Positions 8,241 to 15,681 of a stretch of 45,962 nucleotides of DNA are shown one piece after another; positions within the stretch are counted from its first letter, which is position 1; each line of letters opens with the position of its first letter. The notes beneath the pieces were generated by a model that was not told the origin of the DNA, did no database searches, and saw only the letters and a list, made by a program, of their open reading frames with translations. The position numbers and the translations under genes are program-made. Origin of the DNA: a candidate division WOR-1 bacterium RIFOXYB2_FULL_42_35 (GTDB lineage: Bacteria > Margulisbacteria > WOR-1 > O2-12-FULL-45-9); the NCBI GenBank assembly GCA_001771545.1, contig MEUC01000026.1:1-45962 (forward strand), in the 5' to 3' direction.

Positions 8241-9523
8241 ACAAAAGTTGCTTCTTTAATATAGTTTGCGCCAACGGTGAGCCCATCCATAAAAACCAAA
8301 CAGCCTTGGTTTTCTGGTTTAGGGGGTTCTTTAACTATGCCTTGATGTGTTTTTTCTTCATCAACAGGAGCAGCTTTTTCATAAGTAACCGTGATTTTCG
8401 TACCCATTTTAATTTGGAGGCGTTGTTCTAAGGCATACAGATAAGCACTAGTATCTTGCCGCATCCTTTCTCCAATCATAACCCCATAACTGGTCCTTTC
8501 CACCCGTATAAGATCAAAAATATTTATCCTTTTATGCCCTCCACTAAAAACTAGGCAATAACCATTAGCATTGTTTGGCAAAGCTGCTACTGTTGCGGTA
8601 ATTGTGAAGTTTTGTTTTTTTTCACCAATTGCATAATATTTAATTACCACGTTTTCTCCTGGCTGCAATGTTCTCAACTCCTTAGCCGGAGCCTGCTGCC
8701 AAGAACCTCTTTTAACCTCCCTCCCTTGCTCTGTCCTGTCAACCCCAATAATTCCAGCTTGTCCCGGAGGGAAAAAAGCCCCCCTATAAACATTGCCAAC
8801 AACAGGTACAAATCCCTGGGCCAAAAATCCACTAAAGGCATTATCCAGAGTGGTTAAATCAGTTTGAACCGTATCAAATGGTCCATTATTTCGTCCATAA
8901 AACCCTGGCCTCTTATCAACAACACTTACTCTCCCTTCACCAATTGAAGCAATTCTTGTTAAATAACTATTTCGTGCAAAGCCTGTTGTTCCTATTCCAC
9001 ACCCACCACCATGATTTTTTCCATCTACGGCAACACCAAACCCCCTATAACTCTTATCCCAATCAAAAATTTCTGTCAGATCATCAACTCGACTACCAAA
9101 TCTTTGCCCCCCTGGCCCATAATCCAACATCATAAACTCACAGCCAAAACCATTTTCTCTCCATAAATAAACTGCTTCTCCCAAAGCATGCTGGATTACG
9201 TTGGCATGAACCCCCTCATCATATAGATACCAAGTATCAAAATATTCTCCAGAAGCTGGTGGATGCTCGTTTGTAGTCGTATTCCCTTTAAAAGGCTTGC
9301 TTCTAAATCCTTCAACATATAACCCATCCCAACCTTGCAATCGACCTTCACAAATCAGAGCATCGCGAGCAGCTATGCCTTGAACCCAAAGCTCAAAAAG
9401 GGCCTGCTTTTGATTGACCTCTTTTTGCTCAGCAGGGGCCAGGGGCTTAGCCAAATAAGGATGTTGCTCCTCTGGTTTATAACCTCGATATCTTGGTTCC
9501 CCGGCTCTTATTAGTTTAACCAT
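8237..9523 (-). CDS. Unknown 428 aa protein with GHKL-like ATPase signature
   Basis: Not a family I can name. Residues 95-200 show, in the right order, motifs resembling a GHKL (RsbT/histidine-kinase type) ATPase: an N-box-like HANVIQHALGEAVYLW (N108), a G1-like LDYGPGG (D134, G136, G138), and a G2-like GGGCGIGTTGFAR (172-184). The rest (residues 210-428) contains beta-rich segments and no recognised domain. A Shine-Dalgarno-like GGAGA precedes ATG 9523 by about 8 bases. The downstream radical SAM gene overlaps by 4 bp, which suggests a shared pathway. The ATPase reading is inferred from motif spacing alone. Confidence 0.6.
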   Translation of the reverse strand: MVKLIRAGEPRYRGYKPEEQHPYLAKPLAPAEQKEVNQKQALFELWVQGIAARDALICEGRLQGWDGLYVEGFRSKPFKGNTTTNEHPPASGEYFDTWYLYDEGVHANVIQHALGEAVYLWRENGFGCEFMMLDYGPGGQRFGSRVDDLTEIFDWDKSYRGFGVAVDGKNHGGGCGIGTTGFARNSYLTRIASIGEGRVSVVDKRPGFYGRNNGPFDTVQTDLTTLDNAFSGFLAQGFVPVVGNVYRGAFFPPGQAGIIGVDRTEQGREVKRGSWQQAPAKELRTLQPGENVVIKYYAIGEKKQNFTITATVAALPNNANGYCLVFSGGHKRINIFDLIRVERTSYGVMIGERMRQDTSAYLYALEQRLQIKMGTKITVTYEKAAPVDEEKTHQGIVKEPPKPENQGCLVFMDGLTVGANYIKEATFV

Positions 9524-9590
9524 AGATGTTCTCCATGCAAATATATATCCGACAAAAAAAATAAAATTTCACCCTGTTTAGCTGTTTTTT

Positions 9591-9605
9591 GCTATACTTT
9601 AATCA
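9591..9605 (+). promoter_or_regulatory. Extended -10 promoter of nadD, leaderless
   Basis: TGC (9590-9592) followed by TATACT at 9593-9598 and a six-base gap to ATG 9605. No ribosome binding site precedes the start. Confidence 0.68.
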
Positions 9606-10210
9606 TGAAACGCATCGGTATTATGGGCGGGACCTTTAACCCTATCCACAACGGCCACCTGGCTTTAGCTAAAGTTGCCTTAGAAGAATTTGCCCTGGAT
9701 AAAGTTATCTTTATCCCCTCAGGCACCCCACCACACAAAAGGCATCAAGAAGTTATCGATAAAGAAGACCGCTACCAAATGGTTAAACTGGCCATTAATA
9801 AAATTAAAGGCTTTGAGGCTTCCAGAATCGAGCTGGAACGCCCCGGGTTCTCTTACGCTGTTGATACCTTTAGTGATTTAAGAAAAAAATGTGGGAAAGC
9901 CTGCAAACTCTTCTATATTATGGGTTTGGATTCCATCAGTGAAATCCTGGACTGGAAAAAACCTTTAGAATTATTTAAATTATGTGAATTCATTGTTGGC
10001 ACCAGGCCGGGAACTAAGATTAGGACCTTTAAGCGTTTAGTCAAATTCCCCCCTGTTCAGCAAGAAGTAGATAAGATACACTTGATGGAGTTAAACGAGA
10101 ATATTTCGGCTTCTGAGATAAGAGAGAGGGTTAAAGCTGGCCGGTCAGTGAAAAAAATAGTTCCAAGAGTAGTGGAAAGTTATATCGGGAGACACAAACT
10201 TTACACATGA
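9605..10210 (+). CDS. nadD: Nicotinate-nucleotide adenylyltransferase
   Basis: NadD transfers AMP from ATP to nicotinate mononucleotide to make deamido-NAD. The 201-residue protein begins with the nucleotidyltransferase motif GGTFNPIHNGHLALA (HxGH as HNGH, residues about 9-22), then IPSGTPPHK, and ends with ISASEIRERV, the counterpart of the family ISSTxIR motif. The start at 9605 fits the leaderless promoter. It overlaps the next gene by 4 bp (ATGA). Confidence 0.93.
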   Translation: MKRIGIMGGTFNPIHNGHLALAKVALEEFALDKVIFIPSGTPPHKRHQEVIDKEDRYQMVKLAINKIKGFEASRIELERPGFSYAVDTFSDLRKKCGKACKLFYIMGLDSISEILDWKKPLELFKLCEFIVGTRPGTKIRTFKRLVKFPPVQQEVDKIHLMELNENISASEIRERVKAGRSVKKIVPRVVESYIGRHKLYT

Positions 10211-11466
10211 CAATTCCAAAAGCTAAAAAAACAAAATTAAAGAACGGCCTAACCATCTTAACCGAAGAGATCTCCTCGCTGCGCTCGGTTAGCATGGGCA
10301 TACTGGTTGGCACCGGGGTTGGCAATGAGCTAACGGACGAAGGGGGCATTTCCCATTTTATTGAACACATGAACTTCAAAGGCACTAAGCAACGCTCTGC
10401 CTTTGAAATCGCCCATGCCCTTGATTCTGTCGGCGGCAAAATGAACGCCTACACCAGCAAAGAATTAACTATGTATTACGCGGTAGTCTTGGACAAACAT
10501 ATTGATACGGCCATTGATGTTTTGAGCGATACATTACTTAACTCCGTTTATGATCCCAAGGAAATGGAGCTGGAAAAAGGGGTAGTGCTGGAAGAGATCA
10601 AGATGTACGAAGATTCCCCCGATGAATTAGTTCATGATTTATTTGCGGAGAAAATCCTTCATGGCCATCCTTTAGGCAAGCCAATCCTAGGCTCTAACGA
10701 AAGTGTTAAATCTTTAAGCCGAGAGACTATTCGTGAATACTTAGACAGGTGGTATGTGCCGGAAAATACTATTGTCTCCTTGGCTGGAGCAATCCCCAAA
10801 GACACCGCTAAACGCTTGGAAGAATCACTCGGCAACTGGCAAGGCAAACACCAGCCTCATGTGCCGGATGCCATGGACTTCAAGGGGAGTCTTAATTTAA
10901 AAAAGAAAAAGATCGAGCAAGTTCATCTCTGTTTGGGCGTTAAGGGGGTATCGCAGGTAGACGAGGATCGTTATCCTTACGCAATTCTAGATAATATCCT
11001 GGGCGGCAGTATGAGCTCAAGATTGTTTCAGGAAATCAGAGAAAAACGGGGTTTAGCCTATTCTATTTTTTCCACCTCATCACCTTACAAAAAATTTGGG
11101 GTGGCTTATGTTTATGCCGGCATTAGCCCCAAGAACCTGCAACAGGTAGTCGATTTGATTTTAAAAGAATTCACTGGGATGAAAAAAAATGGGGTTACTA
11201 AAGAAGAGCTCAATCGAGCCAGGGAATATTTAAAAGGCTCTCTGGTGCTGGGGCTCGAATCAACCTCCGCCCGCATGAGCTGGCTGGCCAAGTCACAATA
11301 TTATTATGGCAAAACTATGACTATTGATGAGATTTTTGCCAAGGTTGATAAAGTTACCCACGACGACATAGTCAGAATGGCCAACAAATTCTTCCGCGAT
11401 GAGTATTTAACTTTGGCGGTGATTGGTGATATGGACAAGTTGCCGATGAAAGAGCTATCCTGTTAG
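10207..11466 (+). CDS. M16-family zinc peptidase (PqqL/MPP-like)
   Basis: 419 residues, the usual length for a single-chain M16B peptidase. The inverted zinc motif HxxEH is HFIEH (H50, E53, H54), with the third ligand expected at Glu130 in VVLEE. The C-terminal half has the usual LGGSMSSRLFQEIREKRGLAYSI region that recognises substrate. It lacks a signal peptide, so it probably acts in the cytoplasm. It is coupled to nadD. The C-terminus GDMDKLPMKELSC recurs as a partial copy at 12685-12726, after the inserted ATPase gene. Confidence 0.92.
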   Translation: MTIPKAKKTKLKNGLTILTEEISSLRSVSMGILVGTGVGNELTDEGGISHFIEHMNFKGTKQRSAFEIAHALDSVGGKMNAYTSKELTMYYAVVLDKHIDTAIDVLSDTLLNSVYDPKEMELEKGVVLEEIKMYEDSPDELVHDLFAEKILHGHPLGKPILGSNESVKSLSRETIREYLDRWYVPENTIVSLAGAIPKDTAKRLEESLGNWQGKHQPHVPDAMDFKGSLNLKKKKIEQVHLCLGVKGVSQVDEDRYPYAILDNILGGSMSSRLFQEIREKRGLAYSIFSTSSPYKKFGVAYVYAGISPKNLQQVVDLILKEFTGMKKNGVTKEELNRAREYLKGSLVLGLESTSARMSWLAKSQYYYGKTMTIDEIFAKVDKVTHDDIVRMANKFFRDEYLTLAVIGDMDKLPMKELSC

Positions 11467-11493
11467 TTTTCCAATAATTGCCGTAAATACTGG

Positions 11494-11528
11494 TTGACAT
11501 TCCATTATTTACTGGTATAATTTACTTA
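11494..11528 (+). promoter_or_regulatory. Consensus promoter of the AAA ATPase gene, leaderless
   Basis: TTGACA (11494-11499), 16 bp spacer, TGG-TATAAT (TATAAT at 11516-11521), then six bases to ATG 11528. This is the best sigma70-type promoter in the window and drives a leaderless start. Confidence 0.8.
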
Positions 11529-12676
11529 TGTTTCAAAGAACACTAAATTTAGGTCAGTTTCATAACTCTTTATTCCTTTTTGGGCCTCGTCAGGTTGGTA
11601 AAACCTTTTTAATTCAGCATACACTTAGCCCAGCTTTATTTATTAATTTATTGGCACATAAGGAATTTTTACGTTACGGCAACGATCCTTCCCTGCTTTC
11701 ACAGGAGGTAGCTGCTCTAAATATTACTGAAGGGGAAATCGTCATAGACGAGATCCAACGTTGTCCCGAGCTATTAAACGAAGTCCAGCTATTGATGGGA
11801 AAAAACTCCCGCCTAAAATTTATCCTAACCGGCTCAAGCGCTAGAAAGCTTAAGCGTGCTGGTGTTAACCTTTTGGGCGGCCGGGCAATTACGCTCCACT
11901 TGCATCCCTTAACCCATGAAGAGCAAAAAGAACAATTTGTCCTTGAGGACAACTTACGCTTTGGCTCAATTCCCAGCATTGTGCTGGAAAGCAAAGCAGA
12001 AGACAAAATCCGTTTATTAAAAAGCTATATTGAAACCTACCTAAAGGAAGAGATCCAGCAGGAAGCTCTAACAAGGAACATTCCGGCTTTTGCCAAGTTC
12101 CTGGAATTGGCTGCGCACGAAAACGGTAATATCCTAAATTTCCAGGGTATTGCCAGGGAAATCGGGGTACATTCAAAAACCATTAAAGAATATTTTCATA
12201 TCTTAGAAGATACCCTCTTGGGCTTTTTATTTACAGCTTATACTAAATCGCCACGCAAAAAACTAGTTTTACATCCTAAATTTTACTTGTTTGACCGGGG
12301 AGCTACCACAGCTTTACGGGGAGAGACAGCTAACAAGCTAACCACAGGGACTTCTTCTTATGGCCAGGCTTTTGAGCATTTTATTATCTTAGAAACAAAA
12401 AGGCTCCTGGATTATAGGGAGCGGCAAGCCAAATTAAGTTTTTTCCGTACTTCTGACGGCGCTGAGGTGGATCTAATTTTGGAATTAGGCCAGGAAATCT
12501 GGGCCATTGAAATAAAATCTTCGACTGCGCCTGATTCGGCTGAAGTTCGGGGCTTAAAAAGTTTTATCAAAGACCACAAATACACCAGGGCTCTTTGCGT
12601 TTGCCAAACACCCAGACCCTATAAGAAAGAATACATTGAATTCATCCCCTGGAAAGAATTCTTAAAACAATTGTAA
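11528..12676 (+). CDS. AAA+ ATPase with DUF4143 C-terminal domain
   Basis: 382 residues. Walker A is GPRQVGKT (19-26), Walker B is IVIDEIQRCP (71-80), sensor-like FILTGSSARKL follows, and the C-terminus carries the DUF4143 pattern FFRTSDGAEVDLILELG then AIEIKSS, which resembles a nuclease fold (D/ExK-like). Genes of this COG1373 type are common in mobile accessory DNA and their role is not settled. The gene sits exactly between the M16 peptidase and a partial copy of that peptidase's tail, with its own consensus promoter. It therefore looks like an inserted one-gene cassette of about 1.2 kb. Confidence 0.9.
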   Translation: MFQRTLNLGQFHNSLFLFGPRQVGKTFLIQHTLSPALFINLLAHKEFLRYGNDPSLLSQEVAALNITEGEIVIDEIQRCPELLNEVQLLMGKNSRLKFILTGSSARKLKRAGVNLLGGRAITLHLHPLTHEEQKEQFVLEDNLRFGSIPSIVLESKAEDKIRLLKSYIETYLKEEIQQEALTRNIPAFAKFLELAAHENGNILNFQGIAREIGVHSKTIKEYFHILEDTLLGFLFTAYTKSPRKKLVLHPKFYLFDRGATTALRGETANKLTTGTSSYGQAFEHFIILETKRLLDYRERQAKLSFFRTSDGAEVDLILELGQEIWAIEIKSSTAPDSAEVRGLKSFIKDHKYTRALCVCQTPRPYKKEYIEFIPWKEFLKQL

Positions 12677-12684
12677 CTTTTACC

Positions 12685-12726
12685 GGTGATATGGACAAGC
12701 TGCCGATTAAAGAGATTGGGTGTCAA
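12685..12726 (+). pseudogene. Relic of the M16 peptidase 3' end
   Basis: The sequence reads GDMDKLPIKEIGC, against GDMDKLPMKELSC at the end of the intact peptidase (11425-11466). The first ten codons match at 28 of 30 bases. The stop codon is no longer preserved (TGTCAAG against TGTTAG), and the frame now runs open into dut, which misplaces an apparent dut start to 12691. It marks the right boundary of the inserted ATPase gene. Confidence 0.8.
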
Positions 12727-12757
12727 GTCTTTATTCTTTACCGTCTTTACACACCCT

Positions 12758-12772
12758 GCTATAATAACATTA
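12758..12772 (+). promoter_or_regulatory. Extended -10 promoter of dut, leaderless
   Basis: TGC-TATAAT (TATAAT at 12760-12765) with a possible -35 TTTACC at 12737-12742 (17 bp spacer), then six bases to ATG 12772. This fixes the dut start at 12772. Confidence 0.72.
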
Positions 12773-13215
12773 TGCTTAAAGTACAAATTAAAAAATTGGC
12801 CCATGGCCTCGATGTTCCGGCCCCCAAATACATGAGTGACCACGCAGCTGGCATGGACATGTATGCTGCGGTTAGCGCAGAAACAATTATTTCGCCTGGG
12901 GAGTGGAAATTAATTCCCACTGGTTTTGCCATGGCAATTCCAGAAGGCTTTGAAGCTCAAGTCAGACCACGATCAGGCCTGGCTTTAAAACAAGGGGTAG
13001 GAATTCTGAACACTCCCGGCACTGTTGATGCCGATTATCGCGGAGAAGTTGGCGTAATTTTAATGAACCACAGCCAAAAAGATCTCGTCGTCAAACGTGG
13101 TGATCGCATTGCTCAGATGATAATAAATAAAATTGAACGAGTGATTATTGAAGAAGTCTCTGAATTAGTTGACACTGACCGTGGAAGCGGCGGTTTCGGT
13201 CACACCGGAGTCTAA
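12772..13215 (+). CDS. dut: dUTP diphosphatase
   Basis: Dut hydrolyses dUTP to dUMP, keeping uracil out of DNA and supplying dTMP synthesis. From ATG 12772 the protein is 147 residues, the normal trimeric dUTPase length, with all five motifs: AGMDMYA, RPRSGLA, GTVDADYRGE, RIAQMI and the C-terminal RGSGGFGHTG. The longer in-frame start at 12691 is an artefact of the peptidase-tail relic and would add 27 unrelated residues. It heads the run dut-dapB-smpB-two unknowns, with 14 bp to dapB. Confidence 0.95.
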   Translation: MLKVQIKKLAHGLDVPAPKYMSDHAAGMDMYAAVSAETIISPGEWKLIPTGFAMAIPEGFEAQVRPRSGLALKQGVGILNTPGTVDADYRGEVGVILMNHSQKDLVVKRGDRIAQMIINKIERVIIEEVSELVDTDRGSGGFGHTGV

Positions 13216-13229
13216 AAGGAGGGGCAATC

Positions 13230-13967
13230 ATGACAAAAACACGAGTTTTAGTTAACGGCGCTAAGGGGAAGATGGGGAGCGAAACAGTTAACGCTATCAA
13301 CAACACGGCTGACCTGGAATTAGTCGCGCAAATTGACCTGGATGATGATTTAGCCGCCAGCATCAAAGAGTGCCAAGCTGAAGTGGTGGTCGATTTTACT
13401 CATCCTGATTCAGCTTTTAAGAATGTTAAAACTATTCTAGACTGCAAAGCCCATGCGATTGTTGGCACTACCGGCTTAACCCCAGCTAATCTAGCTGAAA
13501 TCAAAAAACTCTGTACCAAAAATAAAGTTAACTGTATTGTGGCCCCGAATTTTGCTATTGGCGCGATTTTGATGATGAAGTTTGCCCGTGAAGCTGCACA
13601 CTATATGCCGGAAGTGGAAATCATTGAATTGCACCACAACCAAAAAGCTGACTCTCCTTCCGGCACTGCCATAAAAACTGCCGAACTAATATTAGCGGAT
13701 CGACAAAACATTAAACCAAAGGCTCCTAAAACCGTAGAAAAACTAAAACATGCCCGCGGCGCAGAGCTGGGAGGGATCCACATTCACAGCATTAGACTGC
13801 AAGGCTTTGTTGCCCACCAAGAAGTCATCTTTGGCGGACTGGGACAAAGCCTAAAAATCCGCCACGACTCCATCTCCCGCGAATCATTCATGCCAGGCGT
13901 AGTAATGGCTATTCGCAAGGTCAAGAAGCTAAAAGGGCTGGTTTACGGCTTAGAAAACCTGTTATAA
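13230..13967 (+). CDS. dapB: 4-hydroxy-tetrahydrodipicolinate reductase
   Basis: DapB reduces the dihydrodipicolinate precursor in the diaminopimelate/lysine pathway, feeding peptidoglycan. The 245-residue protein has the nucleotide-binding start VLVNGAKGKMGSE, the VGTTGL and VAPNFAIGAILM segments, and the catalytic ELHHNQKADSPSGTA motif (residues about 132-146). A strong Shine-Dalgarno AGGAGGGG precedes ATG 13230. It ends directly before smpB. Confidence 0.95.
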   Translation: MTKTRVLVNGAKGKMGSETVNAINNTADLELVAQIDLDDDLAASIKECQAEVVVDFTHPDSAFKNVKTILDCKAHAIVGTTGLTPANLAEIKKLCTKNKVNCIVAPNFAIGAILMMKFAREAAHYMPEVEIIELHHNQKADSPSGTAIKTAELILADRQNIKPKAPKTVEKLKHARGAELGGIHIHSIRLQGFVAHQEVIFGGLGQSLKIRHDSISRESFMPGVVMAIRKVKKLKGLVYGLENLL

Positions 13968-13968
13968 T

Positions 13969-14436
13969 ATGCCCAAGTATTTTAAGCTTATCGCCGAGAA
14001 CCGGAAGGCACGTTTCGATTTTGAGATCCTTGATACCTATAAGGCCGGCCTGGTTTTAACCGGGACAGAAATTAAATCGATCAGGTCCGGCCGGGTGAAC
14101 TTAAAAGAGAGTTTTGGCCGGGTTGACAAGCAAGAAATCTGGATTTATGGTCTGCATATCAGCCCGTATGCCAGTGCCGATACGAGTAAAATTGATCCGG
14201 TGCGGCCCAGAAAAGTTCTTTTAAAAAAGAGCGAGACTCGAAAACTAATTAGTCAGGCGGCCGAGAAAGGTTTGACGATTGTCCCTTTAAAGATCTTTCT
14301 GGAAGGCAACTGGGCTAAAGTAGACTTGGGTTTGGCCAAGGCTAAAAGGAAATACGAAAAACGTGCAACAATCAGACGTAAAGAAGCTGAAAAGGAAATT
14401 GAAAAAGCTTTTAAAGGAAAAGTTCATGGCAGTTAA
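13969..14436 (+). CDS. smpB: SsrA-binding protein SmpB
   Basis: SmpB binds tmRNA and escorts it to stalled ribosomes for trans-translation. It is 155 residues, with FKLIAENRKARFDFEILDTYKAG at the start, the GTEIKSIRSGRVNLKESF motif, and a basic C-terminal tail (KRKYEKRATIRRKEAEKEI). The start lies two bases after the dapB stop. The tmRNA gene itself follows 690 bp downstream on the same strand, so both partners of the rescue system sit together. Confidence 0.96.
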   Translation: MPKYFKLIAENRKARFDFEILDTYKAGLVLTGTEIKSIRSGRVNLKESFGRVDKQEIWIYGLHISPYASADTSKIDPVRPRKVLLKKSETRKLISQAAEKGLTIVPLKIFLEGNWAKVDLGLAKAKRKYEKRATIRRKEAEKEIEKAFKGKVHGS

Positions 14437-14605
14437 AGAAAAAAAATATACTGTGGCTGATATTTACAAAGAGGCCTCTGCTCTGCTGACCGAAGAGATG
14501 CAAGGCATTAAAAAACGACCACTTAGTGATGTCGAAAAAACAAAAATGGATAAGCTGGCTCAGCTTTTGTCTCAAACCGTCTTAAAGGAGATGAAAATAT
14601 TATGA
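14426..14605 (+). CDS. Small protein of unknown function, 59 aa
   Basis: The best start is ATG 14426, inside the end of smpB (11 bp overlap), with AAAGGAAA at 14413-14420 as ribosome site. The sequence MAVKEKKYTVADIYKEASALLTEEMQG is charged and helical, without a recognised domain. Its stop overlaps the next gene by 4 bp (ATGA), so smpB, this gene and the next are translated as a coupled set. It might be an adaptor-like helical protein, but nothing in the sequence shows this. Confidence 0.6.
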   Translation: MAVKEKKYTVADIYKEASALLTEEMQGIKKRPLSDVEKTKMDKLAQLLSQTVLKEMKIL

Positions 14606-15084
14606 TTATTCAAGGACCCGGTGGCAACACCCCACATATCCCTCCTCAAATCAATCCGAAAGAAGTTGGTAAGAAAGAAGAAAGTAGGCCGCAACAAAAA
14701 ACCGGTGCTAATCAGGCTAAACCTACTGCGGCCAACTCAAACATTGGTCGTGGGCCTGAATTTGATTCTCGCGCTTTATCAGTACGCCTAGCCGCCTTAG
14801 CTACCGACGCCAAGAAAAAAGAGATTGCTCATGAAGATTTTGAGCGCATTTTAGAACAAGCTATTGCACTTACCGGCCTAAAAGATGGTCAAGCAGCCAT
14901 GGAAGAAGCCAACAAGCGCCTACAAAAAGATATTGAAACACAATTGGAAAGAATCAAAAAGAGCAAAGACTTGATGGAAGAAGCTTCTGCCTGGCAAGGT
15001 TTTGCCGAGCTGCTAAATTCTATGGGAGAAGAACAAGCCGAAGCCTTTGTCTCCATGATGAAAGAATCTATCAGTGAACTTTGA
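14602..15084 (+). CDS. Hypothetical protein, 160 aa, disordered start and coiled-coil end
   Basis: Not recognised. Residues 1-50 are rich in Pro, Gly, Asn and Gln and likely disordered (GPGGNTPHIPPQINPKEVG). Residues 60-160 are strongly helical and charged (LAALATDAKKKEIAHEDFERILEQAIAL, then AMEEANKRLQKDIETQLERIKKSKDLMEEA), suggesting a coiled coil. It is coupled to the 59 aa gene by an ATGA overlap and ends about 40 bp before the tmRNA gene. Confidence 0.65.
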   Translation: MIIQGPGGNTPHIPPQINPKEVGKKEESRPQQKTGANQAKPTAANSNIGRGPEFDSRALSVRLAALATDAKKKEIAHEDFERILEQAIALTGLKDGQAAMEEANKRLQKDIETQLERIKKSKDLMEEASAWQGFAELLNSMGEEQAEAFVSMMKESISEL

Positions 15085-15125
15085 AAATAAAATAGTGTTT
15101 GAGCTTTGGATTTACGCGCAGCGTT

Positions 15126-15551
15126 GGGGTTGTAAGGGTTTTGACGGGAAGATGCTGGGGCAATGATCGCGAGCCGAGGACGCTAACCTCTCCTCGTTAA
15201 TCTCTTGTTAGCAAATTTTTAAATGCAGATTCTTTAGAATCGCTACGTGCAAGAGTTGACTGGTCTTTCGGCGAGAAAATCGTTGAAGCCATGTTTCCTC
15301 AAGCCGTACCTGCTCTTTCTTAATTTAAGAGCACGTTAGCCGTTTTCGTTGGTAGGAACGGGTTCTAACGTTATTATGCTAACTACTCACTTGCTCTTTG
15401 CTGTTTGGGTAGGTGGGAAAACTATACATCGGCTAGTTTAAGGGCTGCCACGCCTCGGGCCATCCCTTAGATGAATAATTAGCAGGGGCTACGCTCGTAG
15501 TGATTTTTGCAGCGGCCTTTTCGGACAGGGGTTCGACTCCCCTCAACTCCA
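15126..15551 (+). ncRNA. ssrA: Transfer-messenger RNA
   Basis: The 5' end GGGGTTG (15126-15132) pairs with CAACTCC (15544-15550) to form the tRNA-like acceptor stem, with one G-U pair. The T arm is GGGGTTCGACTCCCC (15528-15542). A hairpin GCTCTTtcTTAATTTAAGAGC around 15312-15332 fits the tag-stop hairpin of helix 5. The tag frame most consistent with a stop there (TAA 15321-15323) is open from 15222 and would give a long tag ending AVPALS; the resume codon is uncertain. After the discriminator A15551 the DNA reads CTT, so CCA is not encoded and must be added by the CCA enzyme. A second copy of the 3' end, which does encode CCA, lies at 15657-15678. Confidence 0.88.
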
Positions 15552-15552
15552 C
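15535..15552 (+). repeat. Left copy of an 18 bp direct repeat (tmRNA 3' end)
   Basis: GACTCCCCTCAACTCCAC at the tmRNA 3' end recurs exactly at 15657-15674. The arrangement resembles attL/attR of an element integrated at ssrA, a well-known integration site. Confidence 0.8.
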
Positions 15553-15572
15553 TTTCACACAAACAGGGGTTC

Positions 15573-15656
15573 TCCCGACGAACATCATAATATTATAATA
15601 GTGTAACCGTCGGGATCCCGATATTACATTATTATATCTTAATAATGTCATCGGGA
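15573..15656. repeat. Twin hairpin element between the tmRNA tail copies
   Basis: Two imperfect inverted repeats lie back to back. TCCCGACG (15573-15580) pairs with CGTCGGGA (15608-15615), and TCCCGAT (15616-15622) pairs with ATCGGGA (15650-15656). The second is extended inside by ACATTATTA (15626-15634) pairing with TAATAATGT (15640-15648). The junction forms the same CGGGATCCCG palindrome seen at 6631. The A/T-rich interior holds no ORF. Confidence 0.78.
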
Positions 15657-15678
15657 GACTCCCCTCAACTCCACCATT
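15657..15678 (+). pseudogene. Relic tmRNA 3' end with encoded CCA
   Basis: The second copy of the tmRNA terminus continues to ACCA, unlike the copy joined to the intact gene, which reads ACTT. This is probably the original chromosomal end of ssrA, displaced by the small insertion, and so the right-hand attachment site. Confidence 0.7.
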
Positions 15679-15681
15679 TTA

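Noticed and set aside
8612..9135. Plus-strand frames opposite the GHKL-like gene
   Set aside because: Low-complexity, Ser/His/Phe-rich translations with no ribosome site; shadows of the coding strand.
12691..12771. N-terminal extension of dut
   Set aside because: The extension encodes the relic of the M16 peptidase tail, and a leaderless promoter sits immediately before ATG 12772.
13963..13969. Leaderless promoter for smpB
   Set aside because: TATAAT directly abuts the ATG, which is too close; smpB is more simply read from the dut-dapB operon.
15553..15656. Intrinsic terminator of ssrA
   Set aside because: The hairpins are long with A/T-rich interiors and no T tract after either stem; they fit a repeat element better.
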